A DNA stretch of 38,761 bases from an uncultured Burkholderiales bacterium (GTDB lineage: Bacteria; Pseudomonadota; Gammaproteobacteria; Burkholderiales; Burkholderiaceae_E), in assembly GCA_903923345.1 (NCBI GenBank), contig CAIXXI010000475.1, positions 1-38,761 of the forward strand, read 5' to 3'. The notes below the pieces were generated by a model that did not search any database, was not told the origin of the DNA, and was given only the letters and a program-made list of their open reading frames with translations. The first letter of the stretch is position 1; every line of letters begins with the position of its first letter. Made by a program: the position numbers and the translations under genes. Below are positions 16,227 to 24,430 of the stretch, piece by piece.

Positions 16227-17906
16227 ATGATGAGGAATTCAGGGGCTGAAACCCTGGGAGTGCGCACTGCCTGGATGCAACGCCTGACCCTGCTCGGCTG
16301 TGTGCTCGGCGCATGCGGCACGGCGGTCAGCCATGCCCAGGGGACGGGTGCGGGCCCCGTGGGCAATCGGCCGGGCCAAGCGGCCACTGCAGTGCGCGCC
16401 GAACCCAATGCGGCTGCAATGACCGAATCGCAAGCAGCAGGCTTTGGGCTGCAAGACATGGGTGCAGCACCATCGTGCGTGGGCGGTTTGCCCAGGCCGA
16501 TCGCGGTGCGAATGAATGGTGGCAAGTCAACGCTGGTGGATTTGCCCGAGCCGATTGTCAGGCGCACGGTGGGTGACCCAAGGGTGATCGAGAGCCGGAT
16601 GGTGTCGGAGAAAACGCTGTATCTGGCCAGCGGCCGGATTGGATCGACCAATGTGATTTTGCAGGGCAAGAGCGGGCGCTGCATGTTGCTGGACGTGGTG
16701 GTCAGCATTGACACGGATGCGGTGCAGTCCAAACTCGCTGAATTGCTGCCGCGCGAAAAGGACCTGCGGGTGGTAGCGGCCGGCGACAGCCTGATTTTGG
16801 TGGGCGTGGTGTCCGACGCGATTGCGGTGGAGCAGGCGGTGGCGATCACAAATGCCTACCTTCGAACGGGCATGCAGGCCGGGTTCACCGGACAAGGGGC
16901 TCAGGGTGCCGCCGGGACGCCCGGCGTCAGCAACATCATGCAAACCGCAATCGCAGGGGGTGCGCCGCTGCTGGCGCGGGTCATCAACATGCTGAGCGTG
17001 GCCTCGCCGCAGCAGGTGATGCTGGAGGTGAAGATTGCCGAGGTGTCCAAGACCTTGCTGGATCAGCTCGGGGTCAACCTCGCTGGGGTCGCCACACGGG
17101 GCAACGTGACCTACTCGCTTGTCAGCAACCTGGTGGCGAGTGCGCTCGCGGGCAGCCTGACAGTGTCCGACGCAAAGGGCAACAGCCTGTCAATCCAGGC
17201 CCAGAAGACCGACGGTCTGGTGCGGATACTGGCAGAGCCCAACATCATGGCGATCAGCGGCCAGGAGGGCAGCTTCCTGGCCGGCGGCAAGATCCTGATC
17301 CCGGTGGCACAAGGTGCGGCGACGGGTTTACCGGCAGTTTCGCTGGAGGAGCGCGAATACGGTGTGGGTCTGAAATTCAGCCCGACAGTTCTGGGCGATG
17401 GGCGCATCAACCTGAGGGTGGCGCCGGAAGTCTCGGAGCTTTCCAAGTCCGGGGTGAGCCTCTCGACCGGAACGTTCTCCTCGACAACGCTGCCGCTGAT
17501 CACCACGCGTCGAGCGTCCACGACAGTGCAGCTTTTCGATGGTCAGAGCTTCGCGATTGGTGGCCTGATCCGCAGCAGCGGGGCAGCGACCGTAAACGCC
17601 TTGCCGGTGCTCGGTGAGTTGCCCGTGCTGGGCGCCTTGTTTCGCAGCACGCAGTTTCAGGAAGACAAGAGCGAGCTGGTGTTCATCGTGACGCCACGCC
17701 TGATCAAGCCGCTGCCGCCTGAGTACCCCTTGCCCACGGACCGGGTGGGGCTGCCCGATCGGCGCCAGTTGATGCTCGATGGTCGACTGGACAGTGCACA
17801 GGACCTTTCTCGCACGCCGCTGCCTGTGCCTGTGCAGCCGACCCCATCACCCGTGTTGCCCGTGCCTGGAGCGCCCAGTCGCACGATGGGCTTTGAAATC
17901 AAATGA
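16227..17906 (+). CDS. cpaC: Tad secretin CpaC/RcpA
   Basis: A 559-residue outer-membrane channel for the Flp pilus. A signal peptide ends near VSHAQG. The N-terminal pilus-domain (VDLPEPIVRRTVGDPRVIES, about residues 95-165) and BON-like segment are followed by the secretin domain from about 255 to 510, with VMLEVKIAEVSKTLLDQLGVN and the final VPVLGELPVLGALFRS-like lip (here LPVLGELPVLGALFRSTQF). The tail is proline-rich. The frame is open from 16182, but AAGGGTGACG precedes the ATG pair at 16227/16230, giving a normal signal sequence. It overlaps the next gene by ATGA. Confidence 0.93.
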   Translation: MMRNSGAETLGVRTAWMQRLTLLGCVLGACGTAVSHAQGTGAGPVGNRPGQAATAVRAEPNAAAMTESQAAGFGLQDMGAAPSCVGGLPRPIAVRMNGGKSTLVDLPEPIVRRTVGDPRVIESRMVSEKTLYLASGRIGSTNVILQGKSGRCMLLDVVVSIDTDAVQSKLAELLPREKDLRVVAAGDSLILVGVVSDAIAVEQAVAITNAYLRTGMQAGFTGQGAQGAAGTPGVSNIMQTAIAGGAPLLARVINMLSVASPQQVMLEVKIAEVSKTLLDQLGVNLAGVATRGNVTYSLVSNLVASALAGSLTVSDAKGNSLSIQAQKTDGLVRILAEPNIMAISGQEGSFLAGGKILIPVAQGAATGLPAVSLEEREYGVGLKFSPTVLGDGRINLRVAPEVSELSKSGVSLSTGTFSSTTLPLITTRRASTTVQLFDGQSFAIGGLIRSSGAATVNALPVLGELPVLGALFRSTQFQEDKSELVFIVTPRLIKPLPPEYPLPTDRVGLPDRRQLMLDGRLDSAQDLSRTPLPVPVQPTPSPVLPVPGAPSRTMGFEIK

Positions 17907-18208
17907 GGACGATCGGCATGAAGACGATGGCGAGCATGACGGCGCTGATGAGCACAGTGCTCACGGGGTGTATGTCCCCGACGCCGAATTTCGACGCGCA
18001 ATTTGGACAGTCGGTTCGGACGCTGAGCGAGCAACAAACACTCAGGCCGCAGGCGGCGCTGGAAAACCGCGACCGGGTGCCCGAGGGCATGGAAGGTCGG
18101 GCAGCGCGCGAAACGATCGAGCGCTATCAGCGCTCCTTCGAATCGGCTCCGACCCAAAACCAGAACTACATGATCGGCGCTTCGGGCGCCGCTCAGGGGC
18201 CGCGCTAA
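17903..18208 (+). CDS. Small Tad-locus lipoprotein
   Basis: A 101-residue lipoprotein. The lipobox LTGC places the acylated Cys at residue 23 after a short hydrophobic stretch. The mature part contains FDAQFGQSVRTL, then RAARETIERYQRSF and a Gly-rich tail. Proteins of this kind stand between secretin and tadZ in Burkholderia- and Ralstonia-type tad loci, and a role as secretin pilotin or RcpB/CpaD analogue is a reasonable inference. The start overlaps the secretin stop (ATGA); an internal ATG at 17918 would also keep the lipobox. Confidence 0.75.
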   Translation: MRTIGMKTMASMTALMSTVLTGCMSPTPNFDAQFGQSVRTLSEQQTLRPQAALENRDRVPEGMEGRAARETIERYQRSFESAPTQNQNYMIGASGAAQGPR

Positions 18209-18246
18209 GCGCGCCACAGCCCTCAGGTCTTCGCGGAGTCAACACC

Positions 18247-19425
18247 ATGAGCACTCAAGAGCCGCTCTCAGCTTTTATCCTGGCACCTGATCCTGCCGCG
18301 CTCGAATCGATGCGTGCCATGACAATGTCGCTCGAGGGCGTCACCCTTGCTGCAACAGCCACCGGGTCGGTGTCAGACGCGGACAAGCACCTTCGATCGC
18401 ACCCAAGCGACCTGCTGCTGGTCGCGTGTAACCCGGATGATCCAGCTCAGGCCGATGCATTGAGCAGCCTGAGCGCCCAGCATCCCAGATTGGACATGGT
18501 CCTGTTTGTCGCTGAACTCAGCAGCGCGACACTGCAGTCGGCTTTGCGTATCGGTGCACGTGAAGTCATCGCGCTCAATGGCTCAGGCACAGAGTTGCAA
18601 ACCGCGATCGGACGCATTCAATTCAGGCAACAGGCAACGCGCTCGCATCGTGGCCGAATGCTGAGCTTCGTCTCATGCAAAGGAGGCAGTGGTGCCACCT
18701 TCATCACGGCGAACCTTGCATATTCGCTGGCGAGCCTGACCGACAAGCGCGTGCTGCTGATCGATCTGAATCTGCAATTTGGCGACGCCATCTTGTACGT
18801 CTCCGATACCCGACCATCCGTCACGATTGCCGATCTGGTGGGTGATGTGCAGCGACTGGACAGCGCACTGCTCAAAGCATCCGTCGTTCAGATCCTGCCG
18901 AATTTCTGGCTGCTGCCAGCACCCACCGACCCTGCCAGCGCAGCAGACCTGCAAGCCCAGGATATCGGCAAGCTGCTGCGCTTTGCCAAGACCCAGGCCG
19001 ACCTGGTGCTGATCGATCTGGGCCGAAAGCTGGACGCAGGTGCTCTGGAGGCACTGGACCTGTCCGACTCCGTCTTCCTGGTGGTCCAGCAGACCTTGCC
19101 GTATATCCGCGATGCACGTCGCATGCTGGATCTGTTCCGCAGCCTGGGCTACAGCACTGACAAGGTCAAACCGATCTTGAGTCGATTCAACAGGCAAGCA
19201 GACATCACCACCCAAGACATCGAAGGCGCGCTTGGCTCGGCGCTGTTCGCCCATGTACCCAATGACTACAAGGTGGCTTCTGCAGCAGTGAATCAGGGCG
19301 TGCCGGTGCATAAGCTTGCCCCGAACAGCCAGGTGGCACGAGGACTGAACGAATTTGCCGCGAAGCTTGGAGCCCCACCCCAGCGCGACGCCTCGTGGCT
19401 ACGGCGCGTACTCAAGCACGCCTGA
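18247..19425 (+). CDS. Tad localisation ATPase TadZ/CpaE
   Basis: A 392-residue MinD/ParA-like protein with an N-terminal receiver-like domain (residues 8-125) and a C-terminal ATPase domain from about 137. The Walker A is atypical, KGGSGAT at 145-151: the signature Lys145 is kept, but the usual Lys before Thr is Ala, as in many TadZ proteins. TadZ marks the pole or site where the pilus machine is built. The open frame reaches back to 17779, but that stretch overlaps the lipoprotein and secretin genes; the ATG at 18247 starts the recognisable protein. Confidence 0.9.
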   Translation: MSTQEPLSAFILAPDPAALESMRAMTMSLEGVTLAATATGSVSDADKHLRSHPSDLLLVACNPDDPAQADALSSLSAQHPRLDMVLFVAELSSATLQSALRIGAREVIALNGSGTELQTAIGRIQFRQQATRSHRGRMLSFVSCKGGSGATFITANLAYSLASLTDKRVLLIDLNLQFGDAILYVSDTRPSVTIADLVGDVQRLDSALLKASVVQILPNFWLLPAPTDPASAADLQAQDIGKLLRFAKTQADLVLIDLGRKLDAGALEALDLSDSVFLVVQQTLPYIRDARRMLDLFRSLGYSTDKVKPILSRFNRQADITTQDIEGALGSALFAHVPNDYKVASAAVNQGVPVHKLAPNSQVARGLNEFAAKLGAPPQRDASWLRRVLKHA

Positions 19426-19449
19426 TCCCAAGAACGGAGGAGATCTGCC

Positions 19450-20814
19450 ATGTCATTAAGAGAGCGACTTCAAGCGATCGATGCCGCCCCTCGGCCTGCC
19501 CCTGCCGGAGTATTTCGCGAGGAGCCCGAGATCGCTGCGGCACGAGCACCCAGCGATCTCAAGCAGCGGGTGCACCAGGAGTTGCTGGACCGTGTCGATC
19601 TGGCGCGCCTGCGCAGCCTGACGTCAAAGGCCACGCGCGATGAGGTCCGGATCCAGGTGGATCAAATTCTCGAAAGCACGGGGGTTCCACTCAATGATTC
19701 CGAGCGCCGCTCGCTGTTTGAGGATGTGCAGCACGAGATGTTCGGGTTCGGCCCACTGGAGCCGCTCCTGGCGGATGCGGGGGTGAACGACATCCTGGTG
19801 AATGGTCACGCGCATGTGTATGCCGAGCGCGCGGGCAAACTCGAGCGCACGACGGTTCGTTTTGACGATGACGACCATCTGATGAACGTGATCGAGCGCA
19901 TCGCGTCGCGGGTCGGGCGGAGGGTGGATGAGTCCAGCCCGATGGTCGATGCTCGCCTGCCCGATGGCTCGAGGGTGAACGCGATCATCCCGCCGCTGGC
20001 TCTGGACGGTCCGGTCTTATCGATCAGGAAGTTCTCCAAGGTGCCGCTGCGCATGGAGGACATCGTGGCGCGCAAGTCGCTGCCACCGCCAATGGCTGCG
20101 TTTTTGCAGGCGGTGGTGACCGGCAAGATGAACATGGTGATCTCCGGGGGCACCGGCAGCGGCAAGACGACGCTGCTGAACATCCTGTCGTCCTTCATTC
20201 CGGATGACGAGCGGATCGTCACGATCGAGGATGCGGCCGAGTTGCAGTTGCAACAATCGCATGTGGTCAGGCTGGAGACGCGTCCGCCGAACTTCGAGGG
20301 CAAGGGCGAGGTGAATCAGCGTGCGCTGGTGCGCAACGCACTACGGATGCGTCCGGACCGAATCATCCTGGGCGAAGTACGGGGTGCCGAAGCATTCGAC
20401 ATGCTGCAGGCGATGAACTCCGGGCATGAGGGGTCTATTGCGACAGTGCACTCGAATTCACCGCGAGATGCCATTGGCCGGATCGAGTCGATGTTGAGCA
20501 TGAGCGATGGGGGCATCCCGATCAAAGCGATGCGTCAGCAGATTGCCTCGGCGATTTCTTACATCGTGCAAGTGTCAAGGCTGAGCGATGGCAAGCGCAA
20601 GGTGATCAGCGTTCAGGAAATCACTGGGCTCGAAGGCGAGACCGTCGCGATGCATGAAATCTGGGGCTACAAGCAAACGGGTGTGAGCCAGACCGGGGAG
20701 GTTGAAGGGTATTTCGCCGCGACCGGGATCCGACCACGCACGCTGGATCGCATGCAAAGCGCAGGGCTTTCGCTGGGCGCCGAGATGTTCGATTCAGGCA
20801 AACGTTTCGCGTGA
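19450..20814 (+). CDS. tadA: Tad secretion ATPase TadA/CpaF
   Basis: A 454-residue hexameric ATPase of the type II/IV secretion superfamily that drives Flp pilus assembly. Walker A is GGTGSGKTT at 233-241, the Asp box is TIEDAAEL near 258-265, Walker B is RIILGEVRGAEA at 304-315, and the His box is GHEGSIATVHSNSP at 325-338. The N-terminal segment MFGFGPLEPLLADAGVNDILVNG is the CpaF-type NTD. A strong GGAGGAG ribosome site precedes the ATG. All motifs look intact. Confidence 0.96.
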   Translation: MSLRERLQAIDAAPRPAPAGVFREEPEIAAARAPSDLKQRVHQELLDRVDLARLRSLTSKATRDEVRIQVDQILESTGVPLNDSERRSLFEDVQHEMFGFGPLEPLLADAGVNDILVNGHAHVYAERAGKLERTTVRFDDDDHLMNVIERIASRVGRRVDESSPMVDARLPDGSRVNAIIPPLALDGPVLSIRKFSKVPLRMEDIVARKSLPPPMAAFLQAVVTGKMNMVISGGTGSGKTTLLNILSSFIPDDERIVTIEDAAELQLQQSHVVRLETRPPNFEGKGEVNQRALVRNALRMRPDRIILGEVRGAEAFDMLQAMNSGHEGSIATVHSNSPRDAIGRIESMLSMSDGGIPIKAMRQQIASAISYIVQVSRLSDGKRKVISVQEITGLEGETVAMHEIWGYKQTGVSQTGEVEGYFAATGIRPRTLDRMQSAGLSLGAEMFDSGKRFA

Positions 20815-20821
20815 GTTGACG

Positions 20822-21805
20822 ATGAGTCCAACCGTTCAGATCGTATTGATTGCTGTGCTGAGCTTTGGCAGCGTGGCGATCCTGGCGCAGCTGGGGCTGA
20901 GCTGGTGGCAAAGACACCAGACCGTCGGCGCACGCAGGTTGCGAGGGCGCATTGCGCGGGCAAGTCGCTCGCAGGCTGAGACGCTCAGTGATGACAGCTC
21001 GGGTGCACCGATCACTACCGGCCTTCAAAACGGGATCAATGCGCTGCTGAGTCGAATGAACCTGACCCGTTCACTTGCAGCGTCCCTGGGCCAGGCCGGT
21101 CTGGCCTGGAGCCCCGCTCGTCTCATGCTGATCAGCGCAGGCTGTGCCATCAGCTGCCTCGTGTTGAGCCTCATCGCACAAGCCGGTGTGGCAACCGCGC
21201 TGGTTTGTGCGGTGGTTGGAGCGCTCGCACCCTTTGCCTATGTCGATCGCAAACGGTCAACGCGCTTGCGCGCCCTTGAGCGTCAGTTGCCTGACGTGCT
21301 TGAGGTGATCGGTCGGGCGATGCGCTCGGGGTATTCGTTTTCGGGTGCACTGAAGGTGGTCGGCGAAGAGATGCCAGCGCCCATTGGCCCGGAGTTCGCG
21401 CGCACCCAGGATGAGATCAGCTTTGGCATTCCAGTGAAAGACGCGCTGCAGAACCTGCTGAACCGCGTGCCGAGCGACAACCTGCGCTACATGGTGGTCG
21501 CCACGCTGGTGCAACGCGAAACCGGCGGAAACCTCGCCGAAATCTTCGCCAAGATCGCGCACCTGATGCGCGAGCGTATTGCCTTACAGGGGCAAATTCG
21601 GGTGTTGTCGGCGGATGGGCGGGTATCGGCATGGATCTTGTGTCTGTTGCCAGTCCTCGGTGCCCTGACCATGTTCTTCATTAACCGCCCTTACATCTCG
21701 CGGCTTTGGCTGTCACCAGACGGCCATTCCTTGCTGATGCTGAGCGCCGTAATGATGCTGACCGGCATCGTATGGATGCGTCGCGTGATTCGCATTCGGA
21801 TCTGA
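20822..21805 (+). CDS. tadB: Tad inner-membrane platform protein TadB
   Basis: A 327-residue member of the T2SSF (GspF-like) family. An N-terminal membrane segment is followed by two central ones near residues 100-140, the cytoplasmic GspF domain (RQLPDVLEVIGRAMRSGYSF to RETGGNLAEIF), and two C-terminal membrane segments. It pairs with TadC as the platform that TadA acts on. The open frame extends upstream to 20702 inside tadA, but the ATG at 20822, 7 bases after the tadA stop, begins the hydrophobic N-terminus. Confidence 0.93.
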   Translation: MSPTVQIVLIAVLSFGSVAILAQLGLSWWQRHQTVGARRLRGRIARASRSQAETLSDDSSGAPITTGLQNGINALLSRMNLTRSLAASLGQAGLAWSPARLMLISAGCAISCLVLSLIAQAGVATALVCAVVGALAPFAYVDRKRSTRLRALERQLPDVLEVIGRAMRSGYSFSGALKVVGEEMPAPIGPEFARTQDEISFGIPVKDALQNLLNRVPSDNLRYMVVATLVQRETGGNLAEIFAKIAHLMRERIALQGQIRVLSADGRVSAWILCLLPVLGALTMFFINRPYISRLWLSPDGHSLLMLSAVMMLTGIVWMRRVIRIRI

Positions 21806-21835
21806 CCGGATTCAGGACTCAAGCACAAACAGATC

Positions 21836-22783
21836 ATGACAGCACACATGCCTTCAATGCTCGGATTCGCAGCGCTGGTGTTTGCAAGCGCAGTCCTGAC
21901 CTTCGCCCTGATCTGGCAAAACCTCAGGCGCCGAAGCCTCAGGCGGCGTTTGCAGCAGGTCGCATCCGATATACCGACCGCCCAGTCAGAAACCCAGGGA
22001 TGGATCGAATCTGTCGCCCGGACGACCGGTCGATTGTCGAAGTACTCAAGCTCGAATGATGCCGATTCGGCCTCGGCACTGAAGCTGAAATTGATTCGAG
22101 CAGGATGGAGAAATCGCTCTACGCCGGTCGCCTTTTTCGGCATCAAGACCCTGTTGGTCCTGGTTTTTCCCGTGCTGGTCTTGGCCGTGTGTCTGTTGCT
22201 TCCAAATCAGCCGAGCGCCATGACGATTGTCCTGCTTTCCTTGATCGCTGCATCGCTGGGCTTGTATCTGCCCGACATGGCACTCAATGCGGCCATTCAA
22301 AGCCGGCGGCAACATCTGTTGGAGGAGTTTCCGGATGCGCTCGATCTGCTGACGGTATGCATCGAGGCCGGCTTGAGCCTGGAAGCCGCCCTGGTGCGCG
22401 TGGCCGACGAGATGGCGATGAGCCATCCGCTGTTGTCCAGCGAATTGAATCTGGTGGTTCTGGAGATGCGATCCGGTCGACCTCGTGATGAGGCTATGCG
22501 CAACCTCGCTCGCCGCAACGACCTGGAAGCCATCGAATCTTTTGTGGCCACGCTGACCCAAGCTGAGAAATTTGGCGGCAGTATCGGCGACGCGATCCGT
22601 GTGTACAGCGAGACCTTGCGAACCCAACGTCGCCAAGGGGCCGAGGAGCAGGCTGCCAAGATTGGCACCAAGCTGACGATTCCGCTGGTGCTGTGCATCT
22701 TGCCGGTGCTGTTCATGGTGATGGCAGGCCCGGCGATGCTCACATTGGTTGAAGTGTTTTCTTCCGGCCTGGGAGCACAGTGA
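21836..22783 (+). CDS. tadC: Tad inner-membrane platform protein TadC
   Basis: A 315-residue T2SSF-family protein and partner of TadB. One N-terminal membrane segment, a pair near residues 100-150, and one at the C-terminus (VLCILPVLFMVMAGPAML) enclose the GspF domain, with FPDALDLLTVCIEAGLSLEAAL and QAEKFGGSIGDAIRVYSE as its core motifs. The stop overlaps the tadD ATG by one base (TGATG). ATGs at 21836 and 21848 are both possible starts. Confidence 0.93.
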   Translation: MTAHMPSMLGFAALVFASAVLTFALIWQNLRRRSLRRRLQQVASDIPTAQSETQGWIESVARTTGRLSKYSSSNDADSASALKLKLIRAGWRNRSTPVAFFGIKTLLVLVFPVLVLAVCLLLPNQPSAMTIVLLSLIAASLGLYLPDMALNAAIQSRRQHLLEEFPDALDLLTVCIEAGLSLEAALVRVADEMAMSHPLLSSELNLVVLEMRSGRPRDEAMRNLARRNDLEAIESFVATLTQAEKFGGSIGDAIRVYSETLRTQRRQGAEEQAAKIGTKLTIPLVLCILPVLFMVMAGPAMLTLVEVFSSGLGAQ

Positions 22784-23940
22784 TGAGCATAAGCCGTGTG
22801 CTTGGTGCCCGGGTGTCAGACCCCTCTCAAATAGGGGCACGCGCTCGGCATTTGACGGGTGTGTCGATTGTCGTGTGTCTGGCGGGGTGTGCGATCGGAT
22901 CAGTCCAGTCGCTGGGTACGCCAACGAGTCTGGCAATGGACAGCGAGGGCGTGCGGTCGGCGTCCGAATCCATGACGACTGTTGAGCAGCCCAGACTGGC
23001 CGAGCGACACTACGATCTCGCGCGCTACTGGCTCAGGCAGGAGCGCCTTCAAGCAGCCATGCAGGAACTGGATCATGCCTTGGTGGCTGATCCGCAGCAT
23101 GTGGAGGCGCTCAATGCGCGTGCGGTCCTGCGTGCACAGTACGCCGATCTGAGCGGCGCGCAGACCGATCTGCGCTCGGCTCTATCGATTGATCCGAGTC
23201 GCCCTCATCTGCATTTCAATATGGGGCTGGTCCATCGACTGCGTCAGGACGAGGCTGCCGCCCGTGACGCATTTCGTCACACGCTGTCGCTTGACCCGAA
23301 TCACGAAGGAGCCAAGCTTGTACTGGCCCTGGACGAAGAAGCCAGATGGTCATCACCACCTGAATCAACGCATGACGCCTTTGTTCGCGTGACTGCTGCG
23401 CAGGCAAGCGCTGCTGCGACGCCCGAACACCGTCTGATCGTTCAGCCTGAAAACGACCAGGCGAATACGACAGCCACCCGCAGGGCATCGACATCCGATC
23501 GGCCTCGGGCGCAGGCCGGTTCCACTACCAGCGGCGCTGCTGCGGTGGCGTCTGGTGAGCCGCGAATCGACCTTGCAAACGGGAATGGCGCAGAAGGATT
23601 AGCGCGCGCCTTGCGGGCCCAACTGAGCGAGACGGGATTGCCCGTTCGACGGGTCCGGAACTGGGTGAATTTCGATCAATACCAGACCCGAATCTATTAC
23701 CGACGCGGTCACGAGGAAACGGTACTGAAAATTTTCGACGCCCTGCCGGTCGAGTCGTCAATCACCGTGCTTTCGCCTGCCAGCCTGGGCCGACGGGATG
23801 TACTGGTCGTTCTGGGGCAGGACTTGAAAGACTACGCGTTTAACTTCAGGCGAAATCAAACGCTGTCGGATTCCGGCCGCGAGCCAACCGTCTTGCCGGT
23901 ACATGCGAAGTCCGGCGGGGCATCGATTCAGTCCCTTTGA
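22783..23940 (+). CDS. TadD-like lipoprotein: TPR repeats fused to a LytR C-terminal-type domain
   Basis: A 385-residue lipoprotein. The lipobox LAGC places the acylated Cys at residue 36. Residues 72-180 hold three TPR units (for example YWLRQERLQAAMQELDHAL and MGLVHRLRQDEAAARDAF). After a low-complexity linker, residues 261-345 resemble a LytR_C domain, with IDLANGNGAEGLARALR and the RIYYRRGHEETVLKIFDALP block. TadD proteins help assemble the Tad complex, and a LytR_C-like unit is thought to bind peptidoglycan-related ligands. The ATG at 22783 gives the TGATG overlap with tadC; a GTG one codon earlier is also open. Confidence 0.85.
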   Translation: MSISRVLGARVSDPSQIGARARHLTGVSIVVCLAGCAIGSVQSLGTPTSLAMDSEGVRSASESMTTVEQPRLAERHYDLARYWLRQERLQAAMQELDHALVADPQHVEALNARAVLRAQYADLSGAQTDLRSALSIDPSRPHLHFNMGLVHRLRQDEAAARDAFRHTLSLDPNHEGAKLVLALDEEARWSSPPESTHDAFVRVTAAQASAAATPEHRLIVQPENDQANTTATRRASTSDRPRAQAGSTTSGAAAVASGEPRIDLANGNGAEGLARALRAQLSETGLPVRRVRNWVNFDQYQTRIYYRRGHEETVLKIFDALPVESSITVLSPASLGRRDVLVVLGQDLKDYAFNFRRNQTLSDSGREPTVLPVHAKSGGASIQSL

Positions 23941-23962
23941 ACGATCAGGAGTGAGGTGACCC

Positions 23963-24430
23963 ATGTGGTCTGTCAGACGATTCCAGCGCGGCGCAGTGGC
24001 GGTTGAATTCGCGCTGGTGGCGCCCTTATTGTTGCTGCTGTTGCTCGGCATTTTTCAGTTCGGTTGGCTTTTCAACAACTATCTGATGCTGACCCAGGCG
24101 ACCTCCGCGGGCTCACGCCTGTTCTCGGTTCAGCGCGGTTATCCGAGCCCCTGTACAACGGCCTATGACGCTGTGAAGTCAGCCGCCCCCGGACTGAATG
24201 CCGCGAGCATTTCCATGTCCTGCTCAGTCAATAACGGAGCCGTTTGCAGCGCGTGTCAGGCAGGCTCCTGTTCAAGCGATGCGAGCTGCCAGACCCAGTT
24301 GACCGCCAACGCGGGCAACCCGGCCAGCGTGTCGGTGGCCTATGCGATGAGTCCGCTGGTGGAGTCAGCGTTTGCTGCGCTGAAAATTCCCAGCACCCTG
24401 ACCCTCACCGCAACGGATCGGGTGCAATGA
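23963..24430 (+). CDS. TadE-like pseudopilin
   Basis: A 155-residue minor pseudopilin. The short leader ends in QRG, and the site G10/A11 is followed by AVAVEFALVAPLLLLLLLG, with Glu at +5, which fits cleavage by the prepilin peptidase. The mature domain has seven cysteines between residues 54 and 110 (for example SMSC, VCSACQ, GSCSS, ASCQ), suggesting disulfides in the exposed part. The stop overlaps the start of the TadG-like gene by ATGA. Confidence 0.9.
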   Translation: MWSVRRFQRGAVAVEFALVAPLLLLLLLGIFQFGWLFNNYLMLTQATSAGSRLFSVQRGYPSPCTTAYDAVKSAAPGLNAASISMSCSVNNGAVCSACQAGSCSSDASCQTQLTANAGNPASVSVAYAMSPLVESAFAALKIPSTLTLTATDRVQ

